A DNA stretch of 64,000 nt. It comes from Dolichospermum compactum NIES-806. Lineage in GTDB: Bacteria; Cyanobacteriota; Cyanobacteriia; Cyanobacteriales; Nostocaceae. The translations under genes were made by a program, and so were the position numbers. The stretch is taken from NCBI RefSeq assembly GCF_002368115.1, contig NZ_AP018316.1:4267303-4331302 (forward strand), read 5' to 3'. This document shows, piece by piece, positions 16,987-26,667 of the stretch (the first letter of the stretch is position 1; every line of letters starts with the position of its first letter). The notes under the pieces are model-generated. The model saw only the letters and a list, made by a program, of their open reading frames with translations, ran no database searches and was not told the DNA's origin.

Positions 16987-19161
16987 TTATTGGGTGTTAA
17001 CTGCTGGTAAGAGAGCGGTAAGGTGTGAGGTAACTTGACTGTAACGACGGGTAATGAGTAGAGAAGAACGACATTGAATGGCGAGTTGATCTGTGTATCT
17101 TCCCAGGGTTTGACGTTCTATTCCCCATAGACGGCTAGTACCAACAATGGTTAGATCAACATTTTCGGAGGCGGCAATTACGGCTTGGATTGGTTCTGGG
17201 GATGTAACGCTTTTGATTTCAATGCGATCGCGCACACTTTGTGGTAATCGCTCAATCATGGCGTTGAGTTCATAACTTAATTCTTCTTGGATGTGATTGC
17301 CTTTAAAGACTTGCAAAACTTGTAAAATACAAGTATCCCGATTAATCAGCATTCTCAGGGCGATAATTAATGCTAAATCGTCATGGATGTTGGCGCAGTA
17401 GGGAACTAATAAACTTTCAATGGCGTTGCCTCCCTTATCTACGAATACGGCGACATCTACTGGTGTGGTACTGAGAATTTGTCCGACTCTTCCCCCTAAC
17501 CGATTGTTGCTAAAAGCTGGACGATGCCAACCGACGAGAACTAAATCTGGTTGTTCAATTTTGGCTATCTGTGCGGTTTCTCTGGCGACATTGCTAGAGA
17601 TGCGAACTATGGGATGAATGCAAAAGCGTGTTAGTGCTGGCTCTAGGGTAGCAATTAATTCTTCTAATTTTTGGCGCCGTTCGATAATGAGTCTATCAGC
17701 TGCCGTTGGGGTACTTTCAAAGCCATAGTCTTCTTCGAGTTCAATGAAACTCAGGGGATAAACTACAGCAGGTTGTCGGTTATTAACAGCGATCGCAGTT
17801 GCCAACTGTAATAAACCTTTTTGGGTACTGGGATTAGCCACTGGGACTAAAATTCGGTATTGATTAATATAAGGTTCGCTGGGGACTGGTACAACTTCTG
17901 GTTGGATTTCTGCTTCTGGTTCAACGACATCTAATCGGATCAGGCGTTTAGGATAGGTAAATTCCAACAATGGTGAAGTCATGAATGTTGTCACCAAAGC
18001 CATAATTACTAACATTGTGAAAAGTAAGGGTGTAATCACGCCTAATTCTAAACCAATATTCAAGACAATTAATTCAGTTAAACCGCGAGTATTCATTAAC
18101 CAACCCAGGGCTGAGGCTTCGCGTTTGTCAATGCCGCTGAACCTAGCTGCTACATAAGCACCAATATATTTACCGCCAATGGCCACTAATAAAATCAACG
18201 CTGACAATAGCCATAAATGAGGACTATTGAGTAAACCAATTTGTGTTTTTAACCCACTGTAGGCGAAGAAGATTGGTAACAAAAATATGAGAACAAAATC
18301 TTCAGTTTTGATCGCTAATTCTCTGACTAACTCTTCATCTTTGGGCATGACTGCGCCTAATAAAAATGCCCCAAAAATTAGGTGAATACCGATAAATTCA
18401 GTAATTAAGGCAGAGGACACAACTCCCATATAAATTACAGCTAGAACGAATTGACTCAACCGCCCAGCCCGACGATGATGTTTACTCAGACGTTTGAGAA
18501 ACCATCGCCCAATTGTGAACATGAAGCCAATATAAGCAATACTTTCAATAATGGTGAGAATAGCTTGCCCGTCAATACTACCGTGACGAGCGACAGCGAT
18601 CGCTACTGCTAAAATACACCAAGCTGTTACATCATCCACAGCCGCACAAGTTAAGGCTAATGTCCCTAACCGAGTTCCCTGTAAGTTATTTTCGGTGATA
18701 ATTCTCGCCAACACCGGAAAGGCAGTAATTGACATTGCTGCCCCTAAAAACAAGGCAAAAGGGACAAAATTGACCTGGGTACTAGAAACTAAGGGATAAA
18801 GGAGGAAAGATAATACAAAAGCCGAAGCAAAAGGAACAATAATACTGAGATTAGAAATAAGAATGGCAGTTTTTAAGTTACCACTCAGATATTTAGGATT
18901 TAATTCCAACCCAATCAGAAACATAAAAAATATTAGCCCAATTTGCGATAAAACATTCAAATAAGGCATCGTTTCTGGTGGAAACAGGCTATGGGCTAAA
19001 CTGGGGGCAATTATACCAAATAATGATGGACCAAGCATGATACCAGCGAAAATCTCGCCAATTACCAATGGTTGTTTAATTGCTTTGAATCCCAGTCCCA
19101 CAATTCGAGAGAGTCCAATTACAATTAATACTTCAACCAAAACGAGAATAACCGTGTGCAT
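16987..19161 (-). CDS. CPA2-family cation:proton antiporter with C-terminal universal-stress-like domain
   Basis: 724 residues. Residues 1-400 contain about 12 membrane helices of a Na+(K+)/H+ exchanger; the ion-binding helix reads CAAVDDVTAWC with the paired aspartates typical of electrogenic CPA2 antiporters, and ITAFPVLARI precedes it. Residues 430-710 form two Usp-like halves (YRILVPVANPSTQKGL; DLVLVGWHRPAF; LLVPYCANIHDDLAL; LTIVGTSRLWGIERQTLG), probably nucleotide-sensing regulators. Predicted role: Na+/H+ or K+/H+ exchange in the plasma or thylakoid membrane. The cation is not fixed by sequence alone. Single gene, ATG start. Confidence 0.87.
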   Translation of the reverse strand: MHTVILVLVEVLIVIGLSRIVGLGFKAIKQPLVIGEIFAGIMLGPSLFGIIAPSLAHSLFPPETMPYLNVLSQIGLIFFMFLIGLELNPKYLSGNLKTAILISNLSIIVPFASAFVLSFLLYPLVSSTQVNFVPFALFLGAAMSITAFPVLARIITENNLQGTRLGTLALTCAAVDDVTAWCILAVAIAVARHGSIDGQAILTIIESIAYIGFMFTIGRWFLKRLSKHHRRAGRLSQFVLAVIYMGVVSSALITEFIGIHLIFGAFLLGAVMPKDEELVRELAIKTEDFVLIFLLPIFFAYSGLKTQIGLLNSPHLWLLSALILLVAIGGKYIGAYVAARFSGIDKREASALGWLMNTRGLTELIVLNIGLELGVITPLLFTMLVIMALVTTFMTSPLLEFTYPKRLIRLDVVEPEAEIQPEVVPVPSEPYINQYRILVPVANPSTQKGLLQLATAIAVNNRQPAVVYPLSFIELEEDYGFESTPTAADRLIIERRQKLEELIATLEPALTRFCIHPIVRISSNVARETAQIAKIEQPDLVLVGWHRPAFSNNRLGGRVGQILSTTPVDVAVFVDKGGNAIESLLVPYCANIHDDLALIIALRMLINRDTCILQVLQVFKGNHIQEELSYELNAMIERLPQSVRDRIEIKSVTSPEPIQAVIAASENVDLTIVGTSRLWGIERQTLGRYTDQLAIQCRSSLLITRRYSQVTSHLTALLPAVNTQ

Positions 19162-19818
19162 ATTTTCCTCATTAACGATGATCCGAGTTGACTATGATAA
19201 TTCTTGACAATAGTTTAAATTGTCAACACAATTAGATATATTTTCGACTATTTTTATTAATTTAAGATGTTAATTATTGTTACTTTGTTATCTAGATAAT
19301 CTCAAAAAATCAGTATTAATTTGTTGTTAAACTGCAAATAAACTTGAGAATTAGCAAGCATAAAACCCATATCTAAATTATTTCCTCAGAAAAGCTAATA
19401 ATAAACCATAAATTGTCAAACAACACTCTATAGCAGGAGTTAGAAGTCAGGAGTCAGAAGTCAGGAGTAAAAACCTGTTGTGGACTGAGTTTCATTGTTA
19501 ATTCATGTCCTAACCACTTTGACAGTTGTTATAACTAAAAATGAGGAAAAATGTCTCAGTTGTAACGTAAAATACTTGCCGGCAAATCCTGTCTTTCTTA
19601 TTCTGTCTTCCTTCTGTCTTATTCTGTCTTCCTTCTTCCTTCTTCCTTCTTCCTGAACTCCTGAACTCCTGAACTCCTGAACTCCTGAACTCCTGAACTC
19701 CTGAATCAAGCAAAGAATTTAGGTTCATAGCCAAAAAATTGTAAATGTGGCGTTAAATTTTGTTAAGATTAGGTACGGCGTTAGCTTTGCCCCCTGTCCC
19801 CTACCCACGAGACGCTTC
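19162..19818. other. Intergenic interval with tandem repeats
   Basis: AT-rich region upstream of both flanking genes. It contains AGTCAGGAGTCAGAAGTCAGG-like decamers near 19440-19468 and the octamer array at 19653-19707. The two overlapping minus-strand frames across the array translate only the repeats and are not counted as genes. Confidence 0.5.
19653..19707. repeat. Octamer tandem repeat (CTGAACTC)n
   Basis: Six perfect head-to-tail copies of CTGAACTC plus a partial seventh. The 3-octamer period of 24 nt would encode an eight-residue repeat on the minus strand. A pyrimidine-rich CTTCCTT tract precedes it. Confidence 0.95.
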
Positions 19819-21513
19819 ATGCTGCGATTAGAACATATCAGTAAAATTTATCCTACAGGCGAAGTTCTTAAAGATGTCAACTGGGAAGTCAAACCAGGAG
19901 ATCGTATTGGTTTAGTTGGTGTTAACGGTGCGGGAAAATCCACCCAATTGAAAATCATCTCTGGGGAGATTGAACCCACCGCTGGAGAAATTATTCGCCC
20001 CGCCAGTCTACATATAGCTTATCTTAACCAAGAATTTGAAGTTGACCCCACTCGTACGGTCAGAGAAGAATTTTGGACTGTATTTAAAGAAGCTAATGAA
20101 GTGCAGAAGGCTTTAGCTCATATCCCTCATGAGATGGAAACAGCTAATCCAGAAGAGTTAGATGAGCTAATTCATGAGTTAGATCGGTTACAGCGTCAGT
20201 TTGAAGCTTTGGATGGATATAATTTAGACTCACGGATTGGTAAGATATTACCAGAGATGGGATTTCAACTAGAAGATAGCGATCGCCTAGTTAGCGCCTT
20301 CTCCGGTGGTTGGCAAATGCGGATGAGTTTAGGAAAAATCCTCCTGCAAAAACCTGACTTATTACTACTGGACGAACCGACAAACCACCTAGATTTAGAA
20401 ACCATTGAATGGCTAGAAAATTACCTCAGAGGTTTAATTACCCCAATGGTCATAGTTTCCCATGACCGGGAATTTTTAGATCGTCTGTGTAACCAAATCG
20501 TTGAAACTGAAAGAGGTGTTTCTAGTTCTTACCTGGGTAATTACTCGTCCTACCTCCAACAAAAAGCCGAAAATCAATACGCACAACTCAACGCTTACGA
20601 ACGTCAACAAAAAGAATTAGAAAAACAACAGGCATTTGTAGAAAAATTCCGTGCCAGTGCTACTCGCAGTACCCAAGCGAAAAGTAGAGAAAAACTACTT
20701 GATAAAATTGAACGCATTGAAGCGCCGACAGGAGGAATGAGAACCCTACATTTCCGTTTTCCTGATGCCACTCGTAGCGGTAGAGAAGTAGTAGAAATTA
20801 AGGATTTAACCCACATTTATGGGGATAAAATTCTGTTTTTATCCGCAAACCTGCTGGTGGAAAGAGGAGACAGAATCGCCTTCCTTGGTCCCAACGGTGC
20901 AGGTAAGTCCACACTGTTAAAAATTATGATGGGTGTTGAACCACCCACAGAAGGGATTGTGAAATTAGGTGATCACAACGTGATTCCTGGTTACTTTGAA
21001 CAAAACCAAGCGGAAGCCTTGGATTTAAATAAAACTGTCATGCAAACCATCCATGACGAAGTTCCCAACTGGACAAACGAAGAAGTCCGCACATTGTTAG
21101 GCAGATTCTTATTTACTGGTGATACCGTATTTAAGAAAGTTGCGGCATTGAGTGGAGGTGAAAAAGCTCGATTAGCATTGGCAAAAATGCTATTACGTCC
21201 AGCCAATTTAATCATCCTGGATGAGCCTACCAACCACTTAGATATTCCGGCAAAGGAAATGATGGAAGAGGCTTTGCAAAACTATGATGGTACTGTCCTT
21301 GTAGTTTCCCACGACCGTTATTTTATCTCCCAAGTAGCTAACAAAATTGTCGAAATTCGTGATGGTGATTTTCATGTTTACTTAGGAGATTATCACTACT
21401 ATCTCGATAAGAAAGCTGAGGAAAAAGAACTGGCGGAATTAGCAGCAGCAGAAGCCGCAAAAGCCGCTAAAAAAGCCGCTAAATCTGCAAAAGCTGGAGC
21501 AAAGCAGAAGTAA
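19819..21513 (+). CDS. ABC-F family ATPase (Uup/EttA-like translation or ribosome factor)
   Basis: 564 residues from the ATG at 19819 (MLRLEHISKIYPTG), where the first ABC domain starts; the frame is open upstream but noncoding in character. Two ABC domains: Walker A GVNGAGKST (34-42) and GPNGAGKST, signatures FSGGWQM and LSGGEKA, Walker B LLLLDEPTNHLD and LIILDEPTNHLD. They are joined by the coiled-coil ABC-F linker (AQLNAYERQQKELEKQQAF). There are no membrane helices. The C-terminus is Ala/Lys-rich and basic. ABC-F proteins bind the ribosomal E site or act in recombination (Uup); which applies here is not shown. Confidence 0.9.
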   Translation: MLRLEHISKIYPTGEVLKDVNWEVKPGDRIGLVGVNGAGKSTQLKIISGEIEPTAGEIIRPASLHIAYLNQEFEVDPTRTVREEFWTVFKEANEVQKALAHIPHEMETANPEELDELIHELDRLQRQFEALDGYNLDSRIGKILPEMGFQLEDSDRLVSAFSGGWQMRMSLGKILLQKPDLLLLDEPTNHLDLETIEWLENYLRGLITPMVIVSHDREFLDRLCNQIVETERGVSSSYLGNYSSYLQQKAENQYAQLNAYERQQKELEKQQAFVEKFRASATRSTQAKSREKLLDKIERIEAPTGGMRTLHFRFPDATRSGREVVEIKDLTHIYGDKILFLSANLLVERGDRIAFLGPNGAGKSTLLKIMMGVEPPTEGIVKLGDHNVIPGYFEQNQAEALDLNKTVMQTIHDEVPNWTNEEVRTLLGRFLFTGDTVFKKVAALSGGEKARLALAKMLLRPANLIILDEPTNHLDIPAKEMMEEALQNYDGTVLVVSHDRYFISQVANKIVEIRDGDFHVYLGDYHYYLDKKAEEKELAELAAAEAAKAAKKAAKSAKAGAKQK

Positions 21514-21528
21514 GTAATATCGGCGAAT

Positions 21529-21570
21529 GGGTGACTGATTGTGATTCTGGCTTTCTGTCACCTATTTTTT
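21529..21570 (+). terminator. Possible terminator after the ABC-F gene
   Basis: GGTGAC and GTCACC pair across a large loop and are followed by TATTTTTT, 16 bp past the stop. The large loop makes it a weak prediction. Confidence 0.4.
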
Positions 21571-21635
21571 AATGAACTTTTTGGGTTTAGCTTAAATTAT
21601 TTGCAGAAGATATAATTCAGCGTAAAGCAGATTTA

Positions 21636-21818
21636 ATGTTGCAGCAAATTAAAATTCATTCTCAGTCTATAGATAACAATATGACTGAAATAATGGAAAG
21701 TTGGACAGGAAATAATCAACAGGAATTATTAGCAATCAAGGCGAAACTCAAGGAATTGAAACCGGGAATTTCATTAGGTAATTTATCAATCAGGGAAGCT
21801 AGAGAATTAGGAAGATAA
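21636..21818 (+). CDS. Short hypothetical protein
   Basis: A 60-residue ORF; the frame is open for 15 further codons upstream with protein-like content (AEDIIQRKADL) but no start. The C-terminus reads SIREARELGR. It resembles the tail of a small antitoxin-like or regulatory protein and may be a fragment. The family is not recognised. Confidence 0.4.
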   Translation: MLQQIKIHSQSIDNNMTEIMESWTGNNQQELLAIKAKLKELKPGISLGNLSIREARELGR

Positions 21819-21830
21819 TTTGTCTATAAT

Positions 21831-22034
21831 TCAAGATTGAGAAATTTCAACTTTTATATTCTTTGTTGTCAGATTGATTCTACTTGATAACTGTAAAACC
21901 TCAATACCTACAACCTGATTTTGTTCATTAAAATCAAGCACAATTCCTGGATAAACTTCTTCTGATTCAATAATTTTTGATTCATCCAGACGCAAATAGA
22001 GAGCATCAGCTTCTTCATCAATATGTACTTTCAT
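21831..22034 (-). CDS. DUF2283 family protein
   Basis: A 67-residue protein with the DUF2283 pattern: an N-terminal DEEADALYLRL strand and a central PGIVLDFNEQNQVVGIEVL. Genes of this family commonly follow a DUF4258 gene and the pair is regarded as a putative toxin-antitoxin module, DUF2283 being the antitoxin. Here its ATG overlaps the end of the DUF4258 frame by 4 bp, showing translational coupling. The upstream partner is damaged (see next), so this may be an orphan antitoxin. Confidence 0.8.
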   Translation of the reverse strand: MKVHIDEEADALYLRLDESKIIESEEVYPGIVLDFNEQNQVVGIEVLQLSSRINLTTKNIKVEISQS

Positions 22035-22466
22035 AATTTATTCCTTTGAGTGCGATCAAAATAAACCGTGATAATTCGCCAAGGTTCTTTATTTTCATTA
22101 TATACAACACGCAATACTCTGTTACCATTTTCAGGAATGCGAGCTAAAGCGTGACGTAATTCTGGATCTTCCCGATCTGGTTCTGTTTTCTGGGGTTCTG
22201 CTAATACCCGTGCTACCCATTCTAGTTGAATTTCTCTTGCGGTAATGACTTGTTGGGCTACTATTCCCAACTGGTGGTAGGTTCTAGCTTGTTCATAGCA
22301 ATCGCCAAATTCGATATAGATAGATAAAGCTTGTTGATAAAAGTCCCGTGCTTGGGCATATTCCCGCATTTCTTGGGCTACATATCCCAACTGGTGATAT
22401 ATTCTAGACTCGCCATCATGATCATCTAACTCTTGATAAATTTCTAAACACTGGTGATAATATTTT
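22031..22466 (-). pseudogene. Chimeric frame: TPR-gene fragment joined to a 5'-truncated DUF4258 domain
   Basis: From the edge of the IS66 element at 22466 the frame reads TPR helices (YHQCLEIYQELDDHDGESRI, QLGYVAQEMREYAQARDFYQ, QLGIVAQQV). It then switches without a stop into the DUF4258 core (LEWVARVLAEPQKTEPDRED, RVLRVVYNE, EPWRIITVYFDR). DUF4258 proteins normally begin with their own His/Arg-rich helix, which is missing. The internal ATG at 22390 would allow a 119-residue product. I infer a deletion that fused two unrelated genes, with the TPR gene also cut at its 5' side by the insertion element. Confidence 0.7.
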
Positions 22467-23744
22467 GTAACCGTTCAGGGGGTACAAAGAAAACGAAAAA
22501 CAACCCCCAAAATCCAGCAATAAAATTAAGCAGCTTTCAACAAGTCAGAATCATCAGAATCAGCAGTAACTTGTGGAAGCAAAGAAGGCACAGTGGTAGA
22601 ACCACGAGCAGCAAGAACAGCCTGCGTCATAAACTCCAAAACATTACGCTGTTGGGACTTGAGGCTTGTTACCACAGTTAACATCCGAGCCACAAAAACA
22701 CTACCAGCCTGAGTTTGAGAGCCAAAACTAGTCCGCCGCCAAATCACAGCAGGACGAATAGCTCGTTCTGCGGCATTATTAGTGGGTTCAACACCAACAG
22801 TTGTCACAAATAACCACATCGCCGACTCAACCTTGAGTAATTGACGACAAGTGCGTACTGTTTTTGCTAGGGGTGTTTTTTCCCGTGATGTAATTTCGTA
22901 GTTATCAGCTTCGAGTAAAGTTGCTTTGATGGATGCACGAATCTCAACCACCATCTCAGTAAACTCACTCCGACTTAAAGTACCATCTCTAACTCGATGC
23001 CAAAGTTCAAACAACTTCTCTTGCTGTTTGACCAGTGCAGTTCCCAATTCTGCCGATACTCCAGTTCGTTCCGAGATTTTGATAAATTCCCGTCGCAGAT
23101 GCGCCCAACATAATTGCCGACGTTCCAAGCTGACCCAGTTGTAAGCACCATGACGGTCGGAGTTCAAAATGCCCCTGAAGTTTTCACCCAATAAATTCTT
23201 TGCCTTGAGGGTGCAACGGGTCAGAGCAATTTCAAAAAATGTTACCAGAGGTGTGACTGCAACCCATAGCCAAGCTTTCCTCTGTTCAGGATTAAACCCG
23301 TCAATGTTTCCTTGATTAAAGCTGGTTTCATCTGCTCCAACAACTTGGGCATTTTGGATATATTCTTTGGCTTCATCTACACAACTTGCCACTGCGTTAC
23401 TTGCTTCTAGTCTGAGTTTGTTGACTGTTGCCAACGATATTGAAATTCCAAACACTTCTGCCATCGCACTTTGTACCATTCTGTGACTGTGGCGATAGAC
23501 TCCACTTAGCAATGCCACTATAGCTGTTCTTGAACTGTCAGGACTTCTGTTAGTTTCTTTGACTGTTGTTCTATTTCCTGCGCCATTTCCTCCACCAGTT
23601 TCTTGACGCTGGCTGGAGTCTTACCCCAATCTTCTGGAGGTATCTGTTCTAAGTGATTGACGCGATTTAGTTCCATGTCACTTAATTTATCACATTTTGG
23701 AGGTAATTTTTAACGATCGCTCTTCTACCCCCCTGAACGGTTAC
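22467..23744 (-). mobile_element. IS66-family element with internally deleted transposase (1278 bp)
   Basis: The ends are near-perfect inverted repeats: GTAACCGTTCAGGGGGTA at 22467-22484 and its complement, with one extra C, at 23726-23744. The interior encodes IS66 TnpC-type sequence in two pieces. No accessory tnpA/tnpB genes are present. The eight bases outside each end (AATATTTT and CAGCATTG) do not match, so no target duplication is visible; later deletion or recombination at one flank would explain that and fits the truncated genes on both sides. Confidence 0.85.
22526..23676 (-). pseudogene. IS66-family transposase (TnpC), internally deleted and frameshifted
   Basis: The 5' piece (23676-23518, MELNRVNHLEQIPPEDWGK, coiled coil) ends at a TAG. 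The 3' piece reads on in another frame from a GTG at 23518 (MALLSGVYRHSHRMVQSAM) for 330 residues through the DDE core: GADETSFN, SDRHGAYNW, LCWAHLRREFIKI, and the conserved NNAAERAIRP near the end. The zinc-finger and hinge segment between them, about 90-100 residues in relatives, is missing. The catalytic half is intact as a frame, but the protein is not full length, so the copy is presumably non-autonomous. Confidence 0.8.
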
Positions 23745-23990
23745 CAGCATTGACTGTCCAATATCATCTTTACTTACATCTTTATTCAGGTAAACTTGCG
23801 CTAAAACTGGATAATGTTCTTCAGGAATAAATCTTTCAAAACTAAATTGTTGTTGTTTGACAGCATAAACAACGTCTTCAGCTTCAATCTTACTATGATT
23901 TTTAGTGCTGGCGCGTAAACAAGTAGCCCGCATCATTTGCATAATTTGACGCACATGACCGCTTTGAGAGTATTGGCACGTTGAAAGTTA
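23745..23990 (-). pseudogene. C-terminal fragment of a P-loop ATPase gene
   Basis: The frame reads YSQSGHVRQIMQMMRATCLR, IEAEDVVYAVKQQQFSFERF and HYPVLAQVYLNKDVSKDDIG, resembling the lid and winged-helix end of cyanobacterial Orc1/Cdc6-like AAA ATPases. It has no Walker motifs. Its 5' side is joined out of frame to a different short start (MNQPNFQRANTLKA, near 24000) and its 3' side runs into the IS66 end. It is therefore a decayed remnant, not a functional gene. Confidence 0.65.
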
Positions 23991-24065
23991 GGTTGATTCA
24001 TAGATAAAATTATATGTCGGTATGTACTTGAGAGAGATCCAGTCAGCAAATCGTAAAGCCTGTAG

Positions 24066-24084
24066 GGGCGGGGTTTACCCGCCC
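24066..24084. repeat. GGGCGGG hairpin downstream of the aminopeptidase gene
   Basis: GGGCGGG-GTTTA-CCCGCCC forms a seven-base stem 10 bp past the stop of the minus-strand aminopeptidase gene. There is no T tract on that strand, so it is a repeat-type hairpin rather than a clear terminator. A relative (GCGGGG-TTT-CCCCGC) lies at 50178-50192. Confidence 0.6.
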
Positions 24085-24093
24085 TCTATTGTA

Positions 24094-26667
24094 TTACTTT
24101 GATTTTGCTTCCAGATTTTCCAAACGGCTTTTCAACTCCTGATTTTGCTGTTTGATTTGATCAAGTTCCTCACGTAACTGCTTCAGGGTTTTGTCTGTGC
24201 CGATGTTCTTTTGCACCTTACTTACTTCCTCTTCAGCATAGCGACGGACTCGCCCATCTGCGGTTTGATTGGCTAAAGATTGCAAAATACCGATCGCTTT
24301 TGGGGTTTCCATTTGTCCCAAGGCTGTTAAAACGGCTACCTGGGTTAAAAAGAAAGTCTCTCTGGCAATTTCCGCTAACCGATCTAAAATCCGTTCTATA
24401 TTAGCAGGAGTTTGACCGGTGGATATCTTGCCCACTGCGCGAATTGCGGAAAGGCGTAATGGTTGCGGTATCCCAGATTTTGTGTATTCCAGTAGTAAAT
24501 TTAAAGCCGTTTCTGAAGATTTGAATTCAGATAAACCAGCCACAGCCCCACTACGGACAACTTCATTCCAACCTGCCCGTTCTTCTAACACAGATTTGAG
24601 TAAGTTTATTACCTTGTCTTCATGGGGTTTATCTTCTAAATGCGCTGCTGCGATCGCCGCAATAGTTCGACAAGCCGCAGCTTCTACATAGTAGCTGGCA
24701 TCGCCATCTTGGACAAAACTTTTCACAGCCTTGTAGCTGTTATGAGTTTTAATTTGCGATAAAGAACTAATTACCGCCCGCCGCACAAAGGGACTAGGAT
24801 CATTTAATCCAGCGACTAAACCATCAAAAGCTTGATCTAACTGAATTTCTGCCAGTTCTTTGGCAACTTCGACCCGTACACCCCAAAAAGAATCATTTTT
24901 CAAAGCTGAGGATAGGGCAAGAGTCGCTTCTAATCCGCCTTTTTTCGCTAAAGCTTCTGCTGCATAAATCCGGGAAATAGGATGAGGATCAAATTCTAAT
25001 TGGGCTTTTAATTCAGAAATTGGGTATTCTAAAGTGACAGTTTTGAGATAATTATTACCAACATCAAAGCTAATAAAATCAGGCTTTTGCGTTAAGGGAA
25101 AGTAAAAACTTTGTTCTTTTTCATGGACTCGAACTGTAAAAGTTGTGAGTTGGGGATTTTCTTTATATCCAAAACCAATGGGAATTCTCAGATTAAATAA
25201 ATCCTTACTATCGGCTTTAGCTTGGGTTTGGGTGACAGTCACCTTCGCTAAATTTGCGTCACCATCCCAGGCATAAGCTACTTTAAAGTCAGGATGACCA
25301 CCACGATAGACATATTGATCAAACAGGAAAGCTAAATTGCGTCCTGTGGCTTTTTCAATCGCTCTTAATAAGTCTATCGTTTCTACAGTTTGGTGAGCGT
25401 TGTCTTGAACAAAGGTTTGGACAGCTTGCCAAAATAACTCATCGCCCAATTCTGCGCGAATCATGTGATAAACACAAGATCCTTTTTCATAAATGTGGCG
25501 ATCGTAAAGCTCGATCGCTTCCCGATAAACATGAGTTACCATTGGTCTACGGTAGCGACTGCTATCTTCACTAAAATAACTCCGCGCTTCCGATAACCGA
25601 TAATATGCAGCTTCTTGGTCGCCATATTCCCGTTGGGTCCACATTACCTCCGAATAGGAAGCCATCCCTTCCTTAATCCAAGCATGGGACCAATGTTTAA
25701 TTACCACCAAATCCCCGAACCATTGGTGGGCGAGTTCATGGACAACCAAACTTTCGGTATTGCGATTATCTAATATTGCCCGTTCGTCTAATAAACAGCG
25801 GTCAGTGAGGAGAGTCGTGGAAGTGTTTTCCATACCTCCAAAAATAAAATCATCTACACAAACTTGGGCATATTTGGGGAAAGCGTAGGGATAACCATAC
25901 TTTTCGCTCAAAAATTCGATCATTTGGGGAGTTTTGCCCATGCTGCGTTTAGCATCTGCTTCTCGTCCCTTTTCAACGTAATAGGTAACAGCTTTACCAT
26001 GCCACTCGTCCCGAATTTCGGCAAAATCGCCCACTGCCAATGTCATCAAATAGGTAGGATGAATTTGTTGTTGGGACCAATGGTAGGTTGTGTATTTTGC
26101 CTCTTCTACGCTGTCAATGAGTTCACCATTGGAGATAGCAACTAAGGGTTGAGGAATGCGGACGCGAATTTCTGATGTTGATAACTGTCCAGGGTAGTCG
26201 AAACAAGGAAACCAATAGCGAGAATCTTCGTCTTCTCCTTGTGTCCAGACTTGGGTGGGTTTGTGGGGGTAGTGTTTGTCTGGTTGAATGAAGTAAATGC
26301 CCCGTTGGGGTTTTTCGGCGGCGTAAGCGATCGCAATTAACAAACGATGACCAATTTCTGTAGGCTGTGATAGGTAAATACAAAGCTGTTCGCCATCATA
26401 TTCAAACTTTTGTGTAACTTCGTTTACCTGTACTGACTCAATCTTCAAATTGACAGCATCCAAAGTCAACCTATCAATCCCATTCCGCACTGGCAATAGG
26501 CGAATACTACAACTTCCGTAGCAACTTTGGTTCGGGATATCCAAATTCAGATCCAGAAAAATATGTTCTACCTGTCCAGGTCGGTCAGGGTTATAGTGTG
26601 GTTTTGCCCCCGGTAATTCAAAACGCTTGTGTCCGGTTTTTTCAGTATCAAAATAAAACTGCAACAT
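24094..26667 (-). CDS. M1-family zinc aminopeptidase with C-terminal HEAT-like repeats
   Basis: 857 residues. The N-terminal beta domain (1-210) precedes the exopeptidase motif GGMENT (277-282) and the zinc site HELAH (310-314) with its third ligand E333 in WIKEGMASYSE. A tyrosine in the YEKGS region (about residue 394) would stabilise the transition state. Residues 560-820 are alpha-helical HEAT-like repeats (PSPFVRRAVISSLSQI) and the last 35 form a coiled coil. It is a tricorn-interacting-factor-like or LTA4-hydrolase-like aminopeptidase without signal peptide, so probably cytosolic peptide turnover. Single gene, ATG start. Confidence 0.88.
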   Translation of the reverse strand: MLQFYFDTEKTGHKRFELPGAKPHYNPDRPGQVEHIFLDLNLDIPNQSCYGSCSIRLLPVRNGIDRLTLDAVNLKIESVQVNEVTQKFEYDGEQLCIYLSQPTEIGHRLLIAIAYAAEKPQRGIYFIQPDKHYPHKPTQVWTQGEDEDSRYWFPCFDYPGQLSTSEIRVRIPQPLVAISNGELIDSVEEAKYTTYHWSQQQIHPTYLMTLAVGDFAEIRDEWHGKAVTYYVEKGREADAKRSMGKTPQMIEFLSEKYGYPYAFPKYAQVCVDDFIFGGMENTSTTLLTDRCLLDERAILDNRNTESLVVHELAHQWFGDLVVIKHWSHAWIKEGMASYSEVMWTQREYGDQEAAYYRLSEARSYFSEDSSRYRRPMVTHVYREAIELYDRHIYEKGSCVYHMIRAELGDELFWQAVQTFVQDNAHQTVETIDLLRAIEKATGRNLAFLFDQYVYRGGHPDFKVAYAWDGDANLAKVTVTQTQAKADSKDLFNLRIPIGFGYKENPQLTTFTVRVHEKEQSFYFPLTQKPDFISFDVGNNYLKTVTLEYPISELKAQLEFDPHPISRIYAAEALAKKGGLEATLALSSALKNDSFWGVRVEVAKELAEIQLDQAFDGLVAGLNDPSPFVRRAVISSLSQIKTHNSYKAVKSFVQDGDASYYVEAAACRTIAAIAAAHLEDKPHEDKVINLLKSVLEERAGWNEVVRSGAVAGLSEFKSSETALNLLLEYTKSGIPQPLRLSAIRAVGKISTGQTPANIERILDRLAEIARETFFLTQVAVLTALGQMETPKAIGILQSLANQTADGRVRRYAEEEVSKVQKNIGTDKTLKQLREELDQIKQQNQELKSRLENLEAKSK

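Noticed and set aside
19653..19707. Possible CRISPR array
   Set aside because: Units are 8 bp and contiguous without spacers; no cas gene in the window.
19503..19734. Two overlapping minus-strand frames with a VQEFRSSG repeat
   Set aside because: They translate the CTGAACTC octamer array and pyrimidine tract in two frames; no gene-like sequence.
22459..23752. Target-site duplication of the IS66 element
   Set aside because: The flanking octamers AATATTTT and CAGCATTG differ.
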